Shown here: positions 8,444 through 16,772 of the stretch, one piece after another | Layout: each line of letters starts with the position of its first letter | Numbering within the stretch: position 1 is the first letter of the stretch | From: a virus | Length of the DNA: 64,000 nt | Reading direction: 5' to 3' (one strand) | Virus record (IMG/VR): IMGVR_UViG_3300043409_000680 | Coordinates: 1-64,000 of that record | The notes under the pieces: model-generated | Databases searched by the model: none | Told to the model about the DNA's origin: nothing | The model's input: only the letters and a program-made list of their open reading frames with translations | Position numbers and translations under genes: made by a program

Positions 8444-8500
8444 AAGTCCCTAGACTTCCTTTATCCGTAAAATTATTGTACTAAGGGGTATACTACAAAT
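8444..8500. promoter_or_regulatory. Divergent intergenic region
   Basis: These 57 bases separate the reverse-strand glycan operon from the forward fibre gene at 8501, so they should hold start signals for both directions. On the + strand TATACT (8489-8494) resembles a -10 element and lies 6 bases before the ATG, which would give a nearly leaderless message; no convincing -35 is visible. On the - strand TACAAT (8474-8479 reversed) is a possible -10. Both calls are weak. Confidence 0.3.
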
Positions 8501-9766
8501 ATGGCTATTAATTTTCCTACACCCACATCAGTTGGGCAACAATACCGTTACGGTATCCGCACTTGGGAATGGAACGGCACTGCTTGGCAGCTTCTTATTA
8601 ACCCAGCATTTGGTTATGGCAGTACTACTGTAAATGGCGATCTATCCGTAGCTGGTACTCTGACTGTAAGTGGAACAACTACAACTATTAACTCTACTAC
8701 TCTTACTGTAGATGATAAAAATATTGAGTTAGGTTCTGTAGATACACCATCAAATACTACAGCCAATGGTGGAGGTATCACTCTTAAAGCTGGCACGGAC
8801 GTCGATAAGACAATCCTTTGGGATTCTGCGAACAGCAACTGGACTACTTCTGAAAACTTAAATCTAGCAACAGGTAAGACACTTAAGATTAATAACGTAA
8901 ACGTTATCTCTGGCACAGGAGCTGCTCTTGTTGTAGGCGGAAATGCCTCTACAAGTTTGACTCTTGGTGCTTCCGGAGGAACAGTATCTATTGCATCTGG
9001 TGCTACGTTTAGCCCAACTCTTACATCTCCAACTATTAACACCAGCATTGTTACAGGAACAACCTTTACTTTAGGCGCTTTGGCTACTACATTATCTTTA
9101 GGCGCAACAACTGGAACTACTGCAGTTAAAAACCCTACTATTGAAATAGGACAGACTTCTGCAACAGTATCTTTTCCTACAGCAACTACTATTACATATA
9201 CTAGTGGTGGAGCAACGCCTTCTGTTGCATTCCACAACTTAACAGCTACTACTTTTACAACTGCAGGTGCTGCAACCAGCTATACCATAGGTGGAACCAC
9301 TACTGCTACATTAACTGCTTCTTTCTTTGCTAACGCAACAGCTTCAGGTAATACAAAGACTCTTAACCTTGGTACCGCTGGTGTATCTGGTTCTATTACT
9401 AATATCAATATTGGTTCTGCTGTATCTGGAGCTACTGGCACTACTACACTCAACCAAAACGTAATTCAAACCAAATTACTTGCTATGGGTACCACATCTG
9501 GTGCTCCAACAGTTACTATTGCCTCTAACACTATTACACCTACTACACCTATTGTTTTTCTTGGAGCTGGGTCAATCAATACCATAACACCTCCGGCCCC
9601 TATATCTACAAATGGTGGACAAATTACTATTATTCCTACAGCAGCATTTACTACCACCACTACAGGCGGCGGAGCAAATATTGGTCTTGCCTCAACTGCG
9701 GTAATTAGCAAAGCGTTGATTATGACTTATGACCCTACTACAACAAAATGGTATCCATCTTACTAA
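8501..9766 (+). CDS. Tail fibre protein
   Basis: This 421-residue Thr/Ser/Gly-rich protein begins with an attachment-like motif (INFPTPTSVGQ, then TWEWNGTAWQLL). A block follows that is typical of environmental myovirus fibres (GDLSVAGTLTVSGTTT, TTLTVDDKNIELGS, GGGITLKAGTD, ILWDSANSNW). A long beta-repeat shaft and a short C-terminal tip complete it. It is the first forward gene after the antisense cassette and restarts the structural operon. Confidence 0.7.
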   Translation: MAINFPTPTSVGQQYRYGIRTWEWNGTAWQLLINPAFGYGSTTVNGDLSVAGTLTVSGTTTTINSTTLTVDDKNIELGSVDTPSNTTANGGGITLKAGTDVDKTILWDSANSNWTTSENLNLATGKTLKINNVNVISGTGAALVVGGNASTSLTLGASGGTVSIASGATFSPTLTSPTINTSIVTGTTFTLGALATTLSLGATTGTTAVKNPTIEIGQTSATVSFPTATTITYTSGGATPSVAFHNLTATTFTTAGAATSYTIGGTTTATLTASFFANATASGNTKTLNLGTAGVSGSITNINIGSAVSGATGTTTLNQNVIQTKLLAMGTTSGAPTVTIASNTITPTTPIVFLGAGSINTITPPAPISTNGGQITIIPTAAFTTTTTGGGANIGLASTAVISKALIMTYDPTTTKWYPSY

Positions 9767-9780
9767 GCTAAGGAGCTTAA

Positions 9781-10107
9781 ATGGCAACAGTATACAAAAT
9801 CCTGGGACAAAGTGCCCCGGCAGCTACTACAGAAACACTAGCATACACAGCAGGTAATCAGGCTGTACTATCTAGTATTACAATCTGTAATCAAGCAGCA
9901 ACATCTGCTACATTCCGTATTGCTGTTCGCCCAGCTGCAGACCTTACTACAACTCAGAAGCACTGGATTGTTTACGGATCTACAGTAGCAGCTAATGATT
10001 CTACTATCATTACTCCAGGCATTACCTTGGCGACAGGGGATAAGGTATTTGTTTACGCTTCAACTACAACAATGTCTTTCTCTGTATTCGGTACTGAACT
10101 CTCCTAA
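9781..10107 (+). CDS. Small beta-structured tail-associated protein
   Basis: This 108-residue protein has alternating hydrophobic strands and ends in DKVFVYASTTTMSFSVFGTEL. It is a paralogue of the 109-residue protein at 24008, which ends KYVWVRASTANVSFQVYGYEE and shares the SI[TN][IA]CNQ motif. AAGGAG stands before the ATG. No function is recognised; the context suggests a decoration or fibre-joining protein. Confidence 0.55.
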   Translation: MATVYKILGQSAPAATTETLAYTAGNQAVLSSITICNQAATSATFRIAVRPAADLTTTQKHWIVYGSTVAANDSTIITPGITLATGDKVFVYASTTTMSFSVFGTELS

Positions 10108-10111
10108 ACTA

Positions 10112-10549
10112 ATGGAAATTAAGTACGTATCAGATCTGTATGTTAGTGACCAGCCTCCTTTAGGTGAGGTTCCTGACCCACCTAAACAAAAGCCATTTGC
10201 TGAGCGCATCGGCACTACTAGAGATGTACGTGTTTATTTCAACCCCTCAGTAACGGGTGGAGTAGCTACGTCGTACTTGGTAACTTCCTATAAGTTGCCA
10301 TACCTAATTCTTGATACTCCAACTGGAACCGGAGTATCCTCTCCAATTACTGTTACTGGTCTTCCTGATTTTGGGGTATATAAATTTAAGGTTCAAGGGG
10401 TAAATGCAAGTGGGGCTGGTCCAGTAAGTAGGCCTACTAACTCAATTGGATATGGTACAGATCAAGGCCAAGATGATCAAAATTCTGGAAACAATAAGGG
10501 TGCCGGTTCACGTGATGATCATAAGTACTACTGGCCACCGGAGGTGTAA
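10112..10549 (+). CDS. FN3-domain structural protein
   Basis: The ATG at 10112 follows the previous stop by 4 bases. About 85 central residues have the fibronectin type III pattern (VRVYFNPSVTGGVATSYLVTS, then PITVTGLPDFGVYKFKVQGVN and SGAGPVSRPTNSI). The C-terminal 30 residues are hydrophilic and Gly/Asn/Asp-rich. FN3 domains on phage structural proteins are thought to mediate weak surface binding. No Ig or enzyme domain is seen. Confidence 0.6.
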   Translation: MEIKYVSDLYVSDQPPLGEVPDPPKQKPFAERIGTTRDVRVYFNPSVTGGVATSYLVTSYKLPYLILDTPTGTGVSSPITVTGLPDFGVYKFKVQGVNASGAGPVSRPTNSIGYGTDQGQDDQNSGNNKGAGSRDDHKYYWPPEV

Positions 10550-10551
10550 TT

Positions 10552-10905
10552 GTGACCGCAATTAAGAGCATTTCACAAAGACAAGTAACACGGGCAAACA
10601 ATCAAGTTACTACTAAAATTGTTGATGTTACAGATATCCCAACTATTGGAACTGCAACAAAGTCAACCACTACCGCATCAGTTACCTTTACTCCAGCGGC
10701 TACAGGTGGCGCAGCTACTTCTTTTAAAGTAAGTGCGTTTACTGCTGGGGTTATTACCTCCCCTCTTCTGAGCCAAACAGGATCCACATCTCCAATTGTA
10801 GTAACAGGATTATCAATAGGAACAGCCTATACCTTTAAAGTACAAGCAATAAATACTAAGGGGACTAGCGGGTATAGCGCCCAATCAAACGCAATTACTC
10901 CATGA
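10552..10905 (+). CDS. FN3-domain structural protein
   Basis: This 117-residue protein starts at GTG, two bases after the previous stop. Nearly all of it is one fibronectin type III domain (ASVTFTPAATGGAATSFKVSA, PIVVTGLSIGTAYTFKVQA, GTSGYSAQSNAITP). It is closely similar to the FN3 domain of the preceding gene and to those at the C-terminus of the hub-like gene at 22736, so the domain has been copied within the genome. Confidence 0.65.
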   Translation: MTAIKSISQRQVTRANNQVTTKIVDVTDIPTIGTATKSTTTASVTFTPAATGGAATSFKVSAFTAGVITSPLLSQTGSTSPIVVTGLSIGTAYTFKVQAINTKGTSGYSAQSNAITP

Positions 10906-11117
10906 CCGTACGTCCTTGGGACCTGTTTACTGCCTACAGGGCAGACTCAGATTCTATAGCGCATCGTATGAAAATTTGTCAAGAATGCGATAGATTTATC
11001 AAGTTAACCGCACAATGTAAAGAGTGTGGCTGCTTTATGAAAGGCAAGACTAAACTTGCCGAAGCCGAATGTCCCCTAGCTAAATGGGGCCCAGTAGAAG
11101 CAGTGGAAGAGGACTAG
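10902..11117 (+). CDS. Conserved phage zinc-ribbon protein
   Basis: The 71-residue protein carries Cys26, Cys29, Cys39, Cys42, Cys44 and Cys57 (ICQECDRFIKLTAQCKECGCFMKGKTKL, split by short spacers). This arrangement is familiar from small proteins encoded beside structural genes in T4-like environmental phages. It probably binds one zinc ion. It overlaps the FN3 gene by an ATGA junction. Its role is unknown. Confidence 0.65.
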   Translation: MTVRPWDLFTAYRADSDSIAHRMKICQECDRFIKLTAQCKECGCFMKGKTKLAEAECPLAKWGPVEAVEED

Positions 11118-11843
11118 ATGCGTGGAGAACGTGTAGACGGGCGCTTTAGTATTGATAGCGAACGCAAATCTATTATCTCTGGAACTAGCAAAGAACTTGT
11201 TCGACTTGTAGGCAGCCAATTAGAGTGGTGGTTCTTTGACCATGAAAATACAGTTGTAGATGGAATTTACGATGTAGGCTATGATGGTGCTGGCGGGGGA
11301 CGTAAATGGTCTGGGCCTATTATAATACCTGTAGTAACTGCCAACTTAGATCAAGGCGTTACTGTTCAAAATGACCGTGGTTTTTATAACACTGACGTAC
11401 TGACAATTACTATTAACATGGACATTATTGATAGCGGGCGCAATAAAACAAAAATGGGCATTGTTGGAAGTAATGCCGCTACTATCCCACAGCTATCTAA
11501 AATTCAAACTAACCCGGACCACTACCTGACAGACAGGGTGGTCTTTCGTAATGAAGTTTTTACCCCTATTCAAATTTTTCCAGAGGGAATCATTACAGAT
11601 CAGTACACCCTTATAACTATTAGGTGTGCTCAAGTTAACTCTGAAGAGCTAGTCAATGATTCTCAGTTTCAGGTGTATGCTAACTACCTACCGCTTCAGT
11701 CTATTACCCCCAGTCTTCAGACAGTTCAAGCAGTACAAGCAGTTCAAGCAACCCAAGGGGTTCAGGGCGTACAGGGAGTTCAAGGAACTAACCCAGTACA
11801 AGATGTCCTCCAAGGCCTAGTAGATCCATGGAACATATACTAA
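11118..11843 (+). CDS. Structural protein with collagen-like C-terminal tail
   Basis: The 241-residue protein has a beta-rich N-terminal region of about 190 residues (WWFFDHENTVVDGIYDVGYD near the start). It ends in a short run of VQA/VQG triplets related to the fibre collagen repeats. I do not recognise the family. The position, after the fibre genes and before the Lys-rich miniproteins, suggests a virion component. Confidence 0.45.
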   Translation: MRGERVDGRFSIDSERKSIISGTSKELVRLVGSQLEWWFFDHENTVVDGIYDVGYDGAGGGRKWSGPIIIPVVTANLDQGVTVQNDRGFYNTDVLTITINMDIIDSGRNKTKMGIVGSNAATIPQLSKIQTNPDHYLTDRVVFRNEVFTPIQIFPEGIITDQYTLITIRCAQVNSEELVNDSQFQVYANYLPLQSITPSLQTVQAVQAVQATQGVQGVQGVQGTNPVQDVLQGLVDPWNIY

Positions 11844-12046
11844 TGGCAAAGATAAAGGTTGACGGGGAAATCCACGTCATTAAGAAAAACACGTCTGGCG
11901 AAGTCATTGTTGATCACGCAGGCAATAAAGGTAAATATGATAAGATTAACCTAACCAAAAAGGCCGGGGCTAAGACCATTAAAGCTGGTGAAAAGGCAAC
12001 TCGGACTTGGCATAAAAACAACCCAACTAAGAAGAAAGGCAAGTAA
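11843..12046 (+). CDS. Lys-rich small protein
   Basis: A 67-residue basic protein (MAKIKVDGEIHVIKKNTSGE...) starts in a TAATG overlap; an in-frame ATG 15 bases upstream is less likely. The first 40 residues have a beta-hairpin pattern and the rest is Lys/Thr-rich. It is the first of a run of very small, lysine-rich genes that closes this operon. Nucleic-acid or head binding is possible, but nothing proves it. Confidence 0.55.
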   Translation: MAKIKVDGEIHVIKKNTSGEVIVDHAGNKGKYDKINLTKKAGAKTIKAGEKATRTWHKNNPTKKKGK

Positions 12047-12047
12047 T

Positions 12048-12173
12048 ATGTGCGCTGTATGCGGATGTGGTAAGAAAAAAGGCGAACCAGGATTTGGTAA
12101 GGGCCCAAAGACAAAGTCAAAGAAGGCTTGTACTTGCGGTACTTGTAAGGCTTGTAAGGCAAAGAAAAAGTAA
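12048..12173 (+). CDS. Cys/Lys-rich 41-residue protein
   Basis: The product opens MCAVCGCGKKKG and closes ACTCGTCKACKAKKK. That gives Cys2, Cys5 and Cys7 at the front and four cysteines at the back, enough for one or two metal sites, in a strongly basic chain. It begins one base after the previous stop, and its stop overlaps the next start (TAATG). The next gene starts with nearly the same heptapeptide. Function unknown. Confidence 0.55.
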   Translation: MCAVCGCGKKKGEPGFGKGPKTKSKKACTCGTCKACKAKKK

Positions 12174-12316
12174 TGTGCGCCACCTGTGGCTGCATGAAGC
12201 CCAAGGATAAGCACGGCATGAAGACCCTAGATGCTGCTAATAAAAAGTACGCTAAAAAGTCTGACTCAAAGGGTAAGGCTAAGAAGCCAACAATGGTTAA
12301 GAAGAAAGGTATGTAA
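12173..12316 (+). CDS. Cys/Lys-rich 47-residue protein, partial paralogue of its neighbour
   Basis: This starts in a TAATG overlap and opens MCATCGCMKPKD, matching the MCAxCGC start of the gene upstream; the rest is Lys/Ala-rich without further cysteines. Its stop overlaps the following start. The shared N-terminus and adjacent position indicate a local duplication. The chain is basic; function unknown. Confidence 0.55.
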   Translation: MCATCGCMKPKDKHGMKTLDAANKKYAKKSDSKGKAKKPTMVKKKGM

Positions 12317-12507
12317 TGGCCAAGTCTGATAAAGAACAAGATAAAGAGACAATGTCAAAGCTTAGTCCTAAGGGCAAGGCTCGCTTCAAAAAAGAAGACA
12401 AAAAAATGGACAAGAAGAACCCCCCTAAGGGCAAGGATAAAAAGATAGATGAAGCCTTAGCAGACAAGATTGCTAAGGATGAGAAAAAAGGTAAGAAAAA
12501 GAAGTAA
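12316..12507 (+). CDS. Highly charged Lys-rich protein
   Basis: The 63-residue protein is dominated by Lys, Asp and Glu and opens MAKSDKEQDKETMSKLSPKG. It has no predicted fold or cysteine. It is the last gene before a strong terminator, and the TAATG overlap continues the operon. Composition suggests a disordered protein. Confidence 0.5.
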   Translation: MAKSDKEQDKETMSKLSPKGKARFKKEDKKMDKKNPPKGKDKKIDEALADKIAKDEKKGKKKK

Positions 12508-12513
12508 CGACTT

Positions 12514-12540
12514 AGCCCCCGTAAGGGGGCTTTTTCGTTT
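12514..12540 (+). terminator. Rho-independent terminator
   Basis: A perfect 7-bp stem AGCCCCC / GGGGGCT with a GTAA tetraloop is followed by a T-rich tract (TTTTCGTTT). It lies 6 bases after the stop of the Lys-rich gene and separates the fibre operon from the tail operon. I found no convincing promoter directly after it; 12541-12613 holds no supported gene. Confidence 0.9.
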
Positions 12541-12613
12541 ATGATTACCTTGACGCCAGAGCAATCTGGAACCCTGAAGCTTTACCTACACACCTTCCTA
12601 TGGAGGACTTGCT

Positions 12614-12775
12614 ATGAACCTTTTTATTGATCGTTTATTGCGTGCTGAAACTAGCGCTGACAAAGAAGAGTTTGTCCGTGGTGTTGCAGGTCTAGACAAA
12701 AACCCAAGCACTAAAAGAATTCTTATTGGTATTCTTGCTGGGACATTGCTAGCAGCCGCAAGGCGAAATAAATGA
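12614..12775 (+). CDS. Small membrane-associated protein
   Basis: This 53-residue protein has a ribosome site (TGGAGG, 12601-12606) 7 bases before the ATG and an ATGA overlap with the next gene. Residues about 36-49 (ILIGILAGTLLAAA) form one short hydrophobic helix followed by Arg-Arg-Asn-Lys. It could be a membrane peptide or an amphipathic structural segment. Not recognised. Confidence 0.55.
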   Translation: MNLFIDRLLRAETSADKEEFVRGVAGLDKNPSTKRILIGILAGTLLAAARRNK

Positions 12776-13056
12776 CTCTTGGATTTCTTAGCAAACTAAT
12801 TGGTGGAGAGTATGTAAGGGCTTCTTTAACTGAAGAACGCATTCATACACACAATATTCGTCTTGCTGCCCGTAGAGCAGGATGGCCTTCAGAAGCCGTA
12901 AACGGGCTTTCTATAAAAGTAGAAGACGGTAAGTACCACCCACATATTGATCCTACTGTTAAACCTCTGGTGGATAGTATTACCTATGGAAACAGTTCTA
13001 CCCAATCTTCTCATGTAATTTTAGCCTTCATGCGTACCTTAGGGCCGGTGGCATAA
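12772..13056 (+). CDS. Conserved structural-region protein
   Basis: A 94-residue protein in the neck/tail region, joined to both neighbours by overlapping start and stop codons. The central part (ERIHTHNIRLAARRAGWP) is helical. Position before a tail-terminator-like gene and the sheath suggests a head-tail connector or tail accessory, but I do not recognise the family. Confidence 0.45.
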   Translation: MTLGFLSKLIGGEYVRASLTEERIHTHNIRLAARRAGWPSEAVNGLSIKVEDGKYHPHIDPTVKPLVDSITYGNSSTQSSHVILAFMRTLGPVA

Positions 13057-13655
13057 TGCCATTTATTTTAAATGAAGATAAGGCTCTTAAAGAACTTATA
13101 TCAAATATCACAGTCTCAGACTCTGGGAACCCAACCCGTCCCGTAGGTGTCTGGTTTGGTCAGCCTGACCCACAAATTCGGCAACAGAGTTATCCATATA
13201 TTACGATAGACTTAGTTGGTGTATCAGAGGCTAAAGAACGTGTTCATACAGGATTTGGCCCATTGAGCTACACCCCTGAGGGAGTAGATCCTGATCTTGA
13301 TTTTGAAACTAATAAGCCAATAGCTATTAATCTTGACTATCAAGTCACTACGTACTCACGACAACCACGTCATGATAGACAACTTATGGCTACATTGCTT
13401 GGCGCAGATCGCCTACCGTTTAGATTTGGTGTTCTAGTTATCCCTGAAGACAATACTGTCCGCAGATTAGATATGCTAGGATTCTCAAAAAGGGATACTA
13501 CTGAAGGAGACAAGCGTCTTTTTAGTAATGTCTTTATGTTACAGATTAGCTCGGAAATTCTCCGTGATGATCTGGTAGAAGTACACAAAGTGCTATATCC
13601 TCCTACAATTTCGTACACAGTACAAGATACTGACTTCACTATACAAGAACTATAA
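13056..13655 (+). CDS. Probable tail terminator / neck protein
   Basis: The 199-residue protein lies directly upstream of the sheath gene, the usual place of the tail terminator in myoviruses. Features include PYITIDLVGVSEAKER, a central DYQVTTYSRQPRHDRQL segment and a long C-terminal beta region. Tail terminators are alpha/beta proteins of this size that cap the tube. The assignment is mostly from gene order. Confidence 0.45.
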   Translation: MPFILNEDKALKELISNITVSDSGNPTRPVGVWFGQPDPQIRQQSYPYITIDLVGVSEAKERVHTGFGPLSYTPEGVDPDLDFETNKPIAINLDYQVTTYSRQPRHDRQLMATLLGADRLPFRFGVLVIPEDNTVRRLDMLGFSKRDTTEGDKRLFSNVFMLQISSEILRDDLVEVHKVLYPPTISYTVQDTDFTIQEL

Positions 13656-13704
13656 CATTCGGCCCCAACACAAACACACCCACTTAATTAAGGAGTAATA
13701 CCGT

Positions 13705-15276
13705 ATGGCTACATATAGTAGACCCGGTGTCTATATTCAAGAAATTGAATTGCCACAGACAGTTGCCCTTGCCAATAATGGCACAGCAATTGGAGCCTTC
13801 GTAGGCCCACTTGCAAAAGGACTAACATCTGTTCCAATCCTATTGACATCTTGGACACAGTTCACCAAAACTTTTGGCTCACTAGAAGATGCATACCCAA
13901 CAACTTGGGCTGCTTATAACTTCTTCGCTAATGGCGGACGCCAATTATACGTGAAGCGCATTACAGGCTCAGGCGCCCTTGCAGCTTCTACACGCCTAGT
14001 AGACAAATCAAATGATGCTCTTGACACACTTGATGTCTTTGCTGCTAATGCTGGATCATGGGGAAATGACCTCGGAATCCAAATTAAAGCAGCTGGATCA
14101 ACAGATCGTTTTACACTTGTTGTATACGGTTCCCCAACAAATAGCAATGTAGCAACATCAAATGCTTTAGAACAGTTTACTGATCTAAGCATGGACATTA
14201 CAGACCCACGTTACGCTATTTCAATGATCAACACTTCTTCTGCCTATATTCGAGTCGTAGACTTGGAATCAGGCTCAACAGGTGATGAAAAAAATCCTGA
14301 TGTTACTTCAGCAACTGTACCAGTTGCATTGTCAAGTGGCGCAGATGGAGCAGCTCCAGTTCGTGCTGATTATTCAAACGCTCTTGCTACATTTGATCCA
14401 ATTGACAATCCACTAGTATTTAACATTCCAAATGCTGCATACTTTTATACAACTTCCGGTTCAGGAACTGAGCGCACACTTGCTGTAAACGTACAGGGAG
14501 ATGCAGTCAACTACTCAGAACTTCGTGGAGATTGCTTTGTAGTAGTAGACATTCCTGCTGGTCTTTCATCTACGGATGCACAGACATTTGCAACAGATGT
14601 AGTTTCTGCTGCACCTGACTCAGACGGTGGTTGCGCTGCTGCGTACTACCCATGGTTAAACGTTCCAGACACTCTTCGTGCTGCTCGTGGCGCAGTTCGT
14701 TCACAGGCACCGGGTGCTGCAATGGTTGGTCAGTATCTTGCTACAGACGCTTCTCGTGGCGTATTCAAGACACCAGCTGGCTACAACAACCGTGTAGCCC
14801 TTGCAGTCTCTACTGAATTCCAGTTTACAAATACTCAATTAGATGCATTGAACGTTAGTGCACATCCAGTAAACGTAATCCGTCAAGTTCCAGGTAATGG
14901 AATTGTTGTAATGGGTGGTCGTACTCTTAACAACACAACTGGAGACCGCTACATTAACGTTCGTCGTTCTATCATGTACCTTAAGAAAGAACTTACAGAC
15001 CGCAGTGCTTTTGCAGTATTTGAAAATAATGATGAGCGTCTATGGTCTTCTCTTCGTACGGTATTGGGTACGTTCTTACGTACTTATTGGCAAGCTGGTG
15101 GTCTTCGTGGAGCGACTACTAATCAAGCATTCTTTATACGTTGCGACGAGACTACAACAACAGAAGCTGATATCTTGAATGGTTTAGTCAACATTGAAGT
15201 TGGCGTAGCTTTAGAGTATCCAGCAGAGTTTGTGGTTATCAAACTCGGACAAATCACAGGAAACGCTTCGGCGTAA
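13705..15276 (+). CDS. Contractile tail sheath protein
   Basis: This 523-residue protein has the classical sheath N-terminus (SRPGVYIQEIELPQTVALA, then TAIGAFVGPLAKGLTSVPIL). It also has the sheath C-terminal region (RYINVRRSIMYLKKELTDR, FVVIKLGQITG). Sheath subunits form the outer contractile cylinder that drives the tube through the cell envelope. AAGGAG lies 14 bases before the ATG. It is followed directly by the tube gene, the standard myovirus order. Confidence 0.93.
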   Translation: MATYSRPGVYIQEIELPQTVALANNGTAIGAFVGPLAKGLTSVPILLTSWTQFTKTFGSLEDAYPTTWAAYNFFANGGRQLYVKRITGSGALAASTRLVDKSNDALDTLDVFAANAGSWGNDLGIQIKAAGSTDRFTLVVYGSPTNSNVATSNALEQFTDLSMDITDPRYAISMINTSSAYIRVVDLESGSTGDEKNPDVTSATVPVALSSGADGAAPVRADYSNALATFDPIDNPLVFNIPNAAYFYTTSGSGTERTLAVNVQGDAVNYSELRGDCFVVVDIPAGLSSTDAQTFATDVVSAAPDSDGGCAAAYYPWLNVPDTLRAARGAVRSQAPGAAMVGQYLATDASRGVFKTPAGYNNRVALAVSTEFQFTNTQLDALNVSAHPVNVIRQVPGNGIVVMGGRTLNNTTGDRYINVRRSIMYLKKELTDRSAFAVFENNDERLWSSLRTVLGTFLRTYWQAGGLRGATTNQAFFIRCDETTTTEADILNGLVNIEVGVALEYPAEFVVIKLGQITGNASA

Positions 15277-15290
15277 GGAGATAGAGACAA

Positions 15291-15926
15291 ATGACAATAC
15301 CAAATATTAATCCGTTATCACACATTGAAACAGATCCAATTCGTAACTTTAAGTTTCTAGTAAAGTTTACTCCACTTGACGGCGACGGCGGAGATACAAA
15401 GTGGGGAGCACAATTTGGAAAGCTTGGTTTCGTATCAGTAAGCGGCCTTAGTGTAACAACTGAGTCTATTGCTTACCGTGAAGGCGGATACAACACGAAT
15501 CTACACCAGATTCCTGGACAAACTTCTTTCACACCAATTACCCTTTCTAAGGGAGTTATGATCGGTAGCGGAAGCGATGTCCACGCTAACTGGATGAAGC
15601 GTCTGTTTACTATCATGACATCAACCTCTGCAGCAGGAGCTGTTGGTAATGACTTCCGTTGCCACGTAGACATTCAAGTGCTAAGCCACCCAAACCCAGC
15701 AGGATACAGCGGAAAAGGTGGAGCAGCGGTTGCTACTGCAGATCTGCAACATACATCTATGCGTTTTAAGGTCTATAATGCATGGATTACAAACTTAACA
15801 TACAGCAATCTTGATGCCGGAGCAAACTCACTCATGGTTGAAGAGATGACTCTAATGCATGAAGGTTTTGATGTAAGTTTTGCTGCAGACTTAAAAACTA
15901 CAGCAGCAACTCCTTCCGAATACTAA
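15291..15926 (+). CDS. Tail tube protein
   Basis: The 211-residue protein belongs to the T4 gp19-like tube family. It has NPLSHIETDPIRNFKFLVKF at the N-terminus, then GKLGFVSVSGLSVTTESIAY, YREGGYNTNLHQIPGQTSF and ITLSKGVM. Tube subunits stack as hexameric rings inside the sheath. The ribosome site AAGGAG is close to the sheath stop. Gene order and motifs agree. Confidence 0.9.
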   Translation: MTIPNINPLSHIETDPIRNFKFLVKFTPLDGDGGDTKWGAQFGKLGFVSVSGLSVTTESIAYREGGYNTNLHQIPGQTSFTPITLSKGVMIGSGSDVHANWMKRLFTIMTSTSAAGAVGNDFRCHVDIQVLSHPNPAGYSGKGGAAVATADLQHTSMRFKVYNAWITNLTYSNLDAGANSLMVEEMTLMHEGFDVSFAADLKTTAATPSEY

Positions 15927-15947
15927 AACTAAACAAAGGTGAATAAT

Positions 15948-16772
15948 ATGGATACAGAAACAAAAGTAGACGCACAATCTAACCCTGCCTTACTTAATAA
16001 GTTAGCGGCAGAAGCTATGGCACCATCTCAGGCGGAGGTAACAGCCACTAAACCAGTGGCTGTTATCACCCCTCCTGATTTAACAGTTGAACTTCCAGGT
16101 GGGTTGTATGACCCATTTGACGGGGTAACAAAAACTGCAGAAATCCGTGAATTAAACGGAGCTGACGAAGAAGCTATTGCTCGTATTACAGACGCTGGTA
16201 AAGCCTTGCTTACAGTGCTAGAAAGAGCAACAGTTAAAATTGGTGAAAAACCTGTAAATAAAGAGTCTTTAGATACTTTGTTAGCTGGTGATAGAGAAAT
16301 GCTATTACTTGCTATTAGAAAAGCAACTTTTGGTTCTACTGTTGAAGTAGGTCCGGGATTTTGCCCATCATGCGATGCAGAGCAGACCTTTAAAATTGAC
16401 CTAACTGAAGATGTTACAGTAAAGACACTTAATGAAGAAGATCGTGAATTTACTATGAACTGTAAAGTTGGGAAAGTTATAGTCTCTTTACCTAATGGGT
16501 ATGTACAAAAAAGTATTGTGACTGCAACAAATAAGAACTCTGCTGAACTTGATACTTTATTATTAAAAGGATGCGTTCTTTCAATCAATGATGGTCCTAT
16601 AGTCACTATAGATCATATTAAAAAACTAAGTCTTACAGATCGTAGAGATATTATTACAGAGATTACAAATCGTAACCCAGGACCACAATTAAGTGACATT
16701 AAAAAACCATGTATTTCCTGCGGCCTGGAGGTACCGCTTCCGCTAACTTTAGCGGATCTATTTCGAGAGTAG
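15948..16772 (+). CDS. gp26-like baseplate/tail assembly chaperone (0-frame product)
   Basis: I prefer the ATG at 15948 (AAGGTG 6 bases upstream) to the GTG at 15939. The 274-residue product resembles the T4 gp26-type baseplate family. It has GGLYDPFDGVTKTAEIRELNG..., a CPSC pair at Cys139/Cys142, a CISC pair at Cys255/Cys258, and the C-terminal tail LEVPLPLTLADLF. Paired CxxC motifs suggest a zinc site. The gene lies between tube and tape measure, where tail assembly chaperones are made, and those usually produce an extended form by frameshifting; see the entry at 16753. Confidence 0.75.
   Translation: MDTETKVDAQSNPALLNKLAAEAMAPSQAEVTATKPVAVITPPDLTVELPGGLYDPFDGVTKTAEIRELNGADEEAIARITDAGKALLTVLERATVKIGEKPVNKESLDTLLAGDREMLLLAIRKATFGSTVEVGPGFCPSCDAEQTFKIDLTEDVTVKTLNEEDREFTMNCKVGKVIVSLPNGYVQKSIVTATNKNSAELDTLLLKGCVLSINDGPIVTIDHIKKLSLTDRRDIITEITNRNPGPQLSDIKKPCISCGLEVPLPLTLADLFRE

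Noticed and set aside
8614-9237. Reverse-strand frame of 207 codons inside the fibre gene at 8501
   Set aside because: Val/Pro-rich antisense of a Thr/Gly-rich coding region, without ribosome site; the forward gene has recognised motifs.
12550-12578. TTGACG as a -35 element for the tail operon
   Set aside because: No -10-like sequence is found at 16-19 bases downstream (CCTGAA at 17).
12541-12630. 29-codon frame after the first terminator
   Set aside because: No ribosome site fits and the sequence (MITLTPEQSGTLKLYLHTF) is not supported; the next gene's ribosome site lies inside it.
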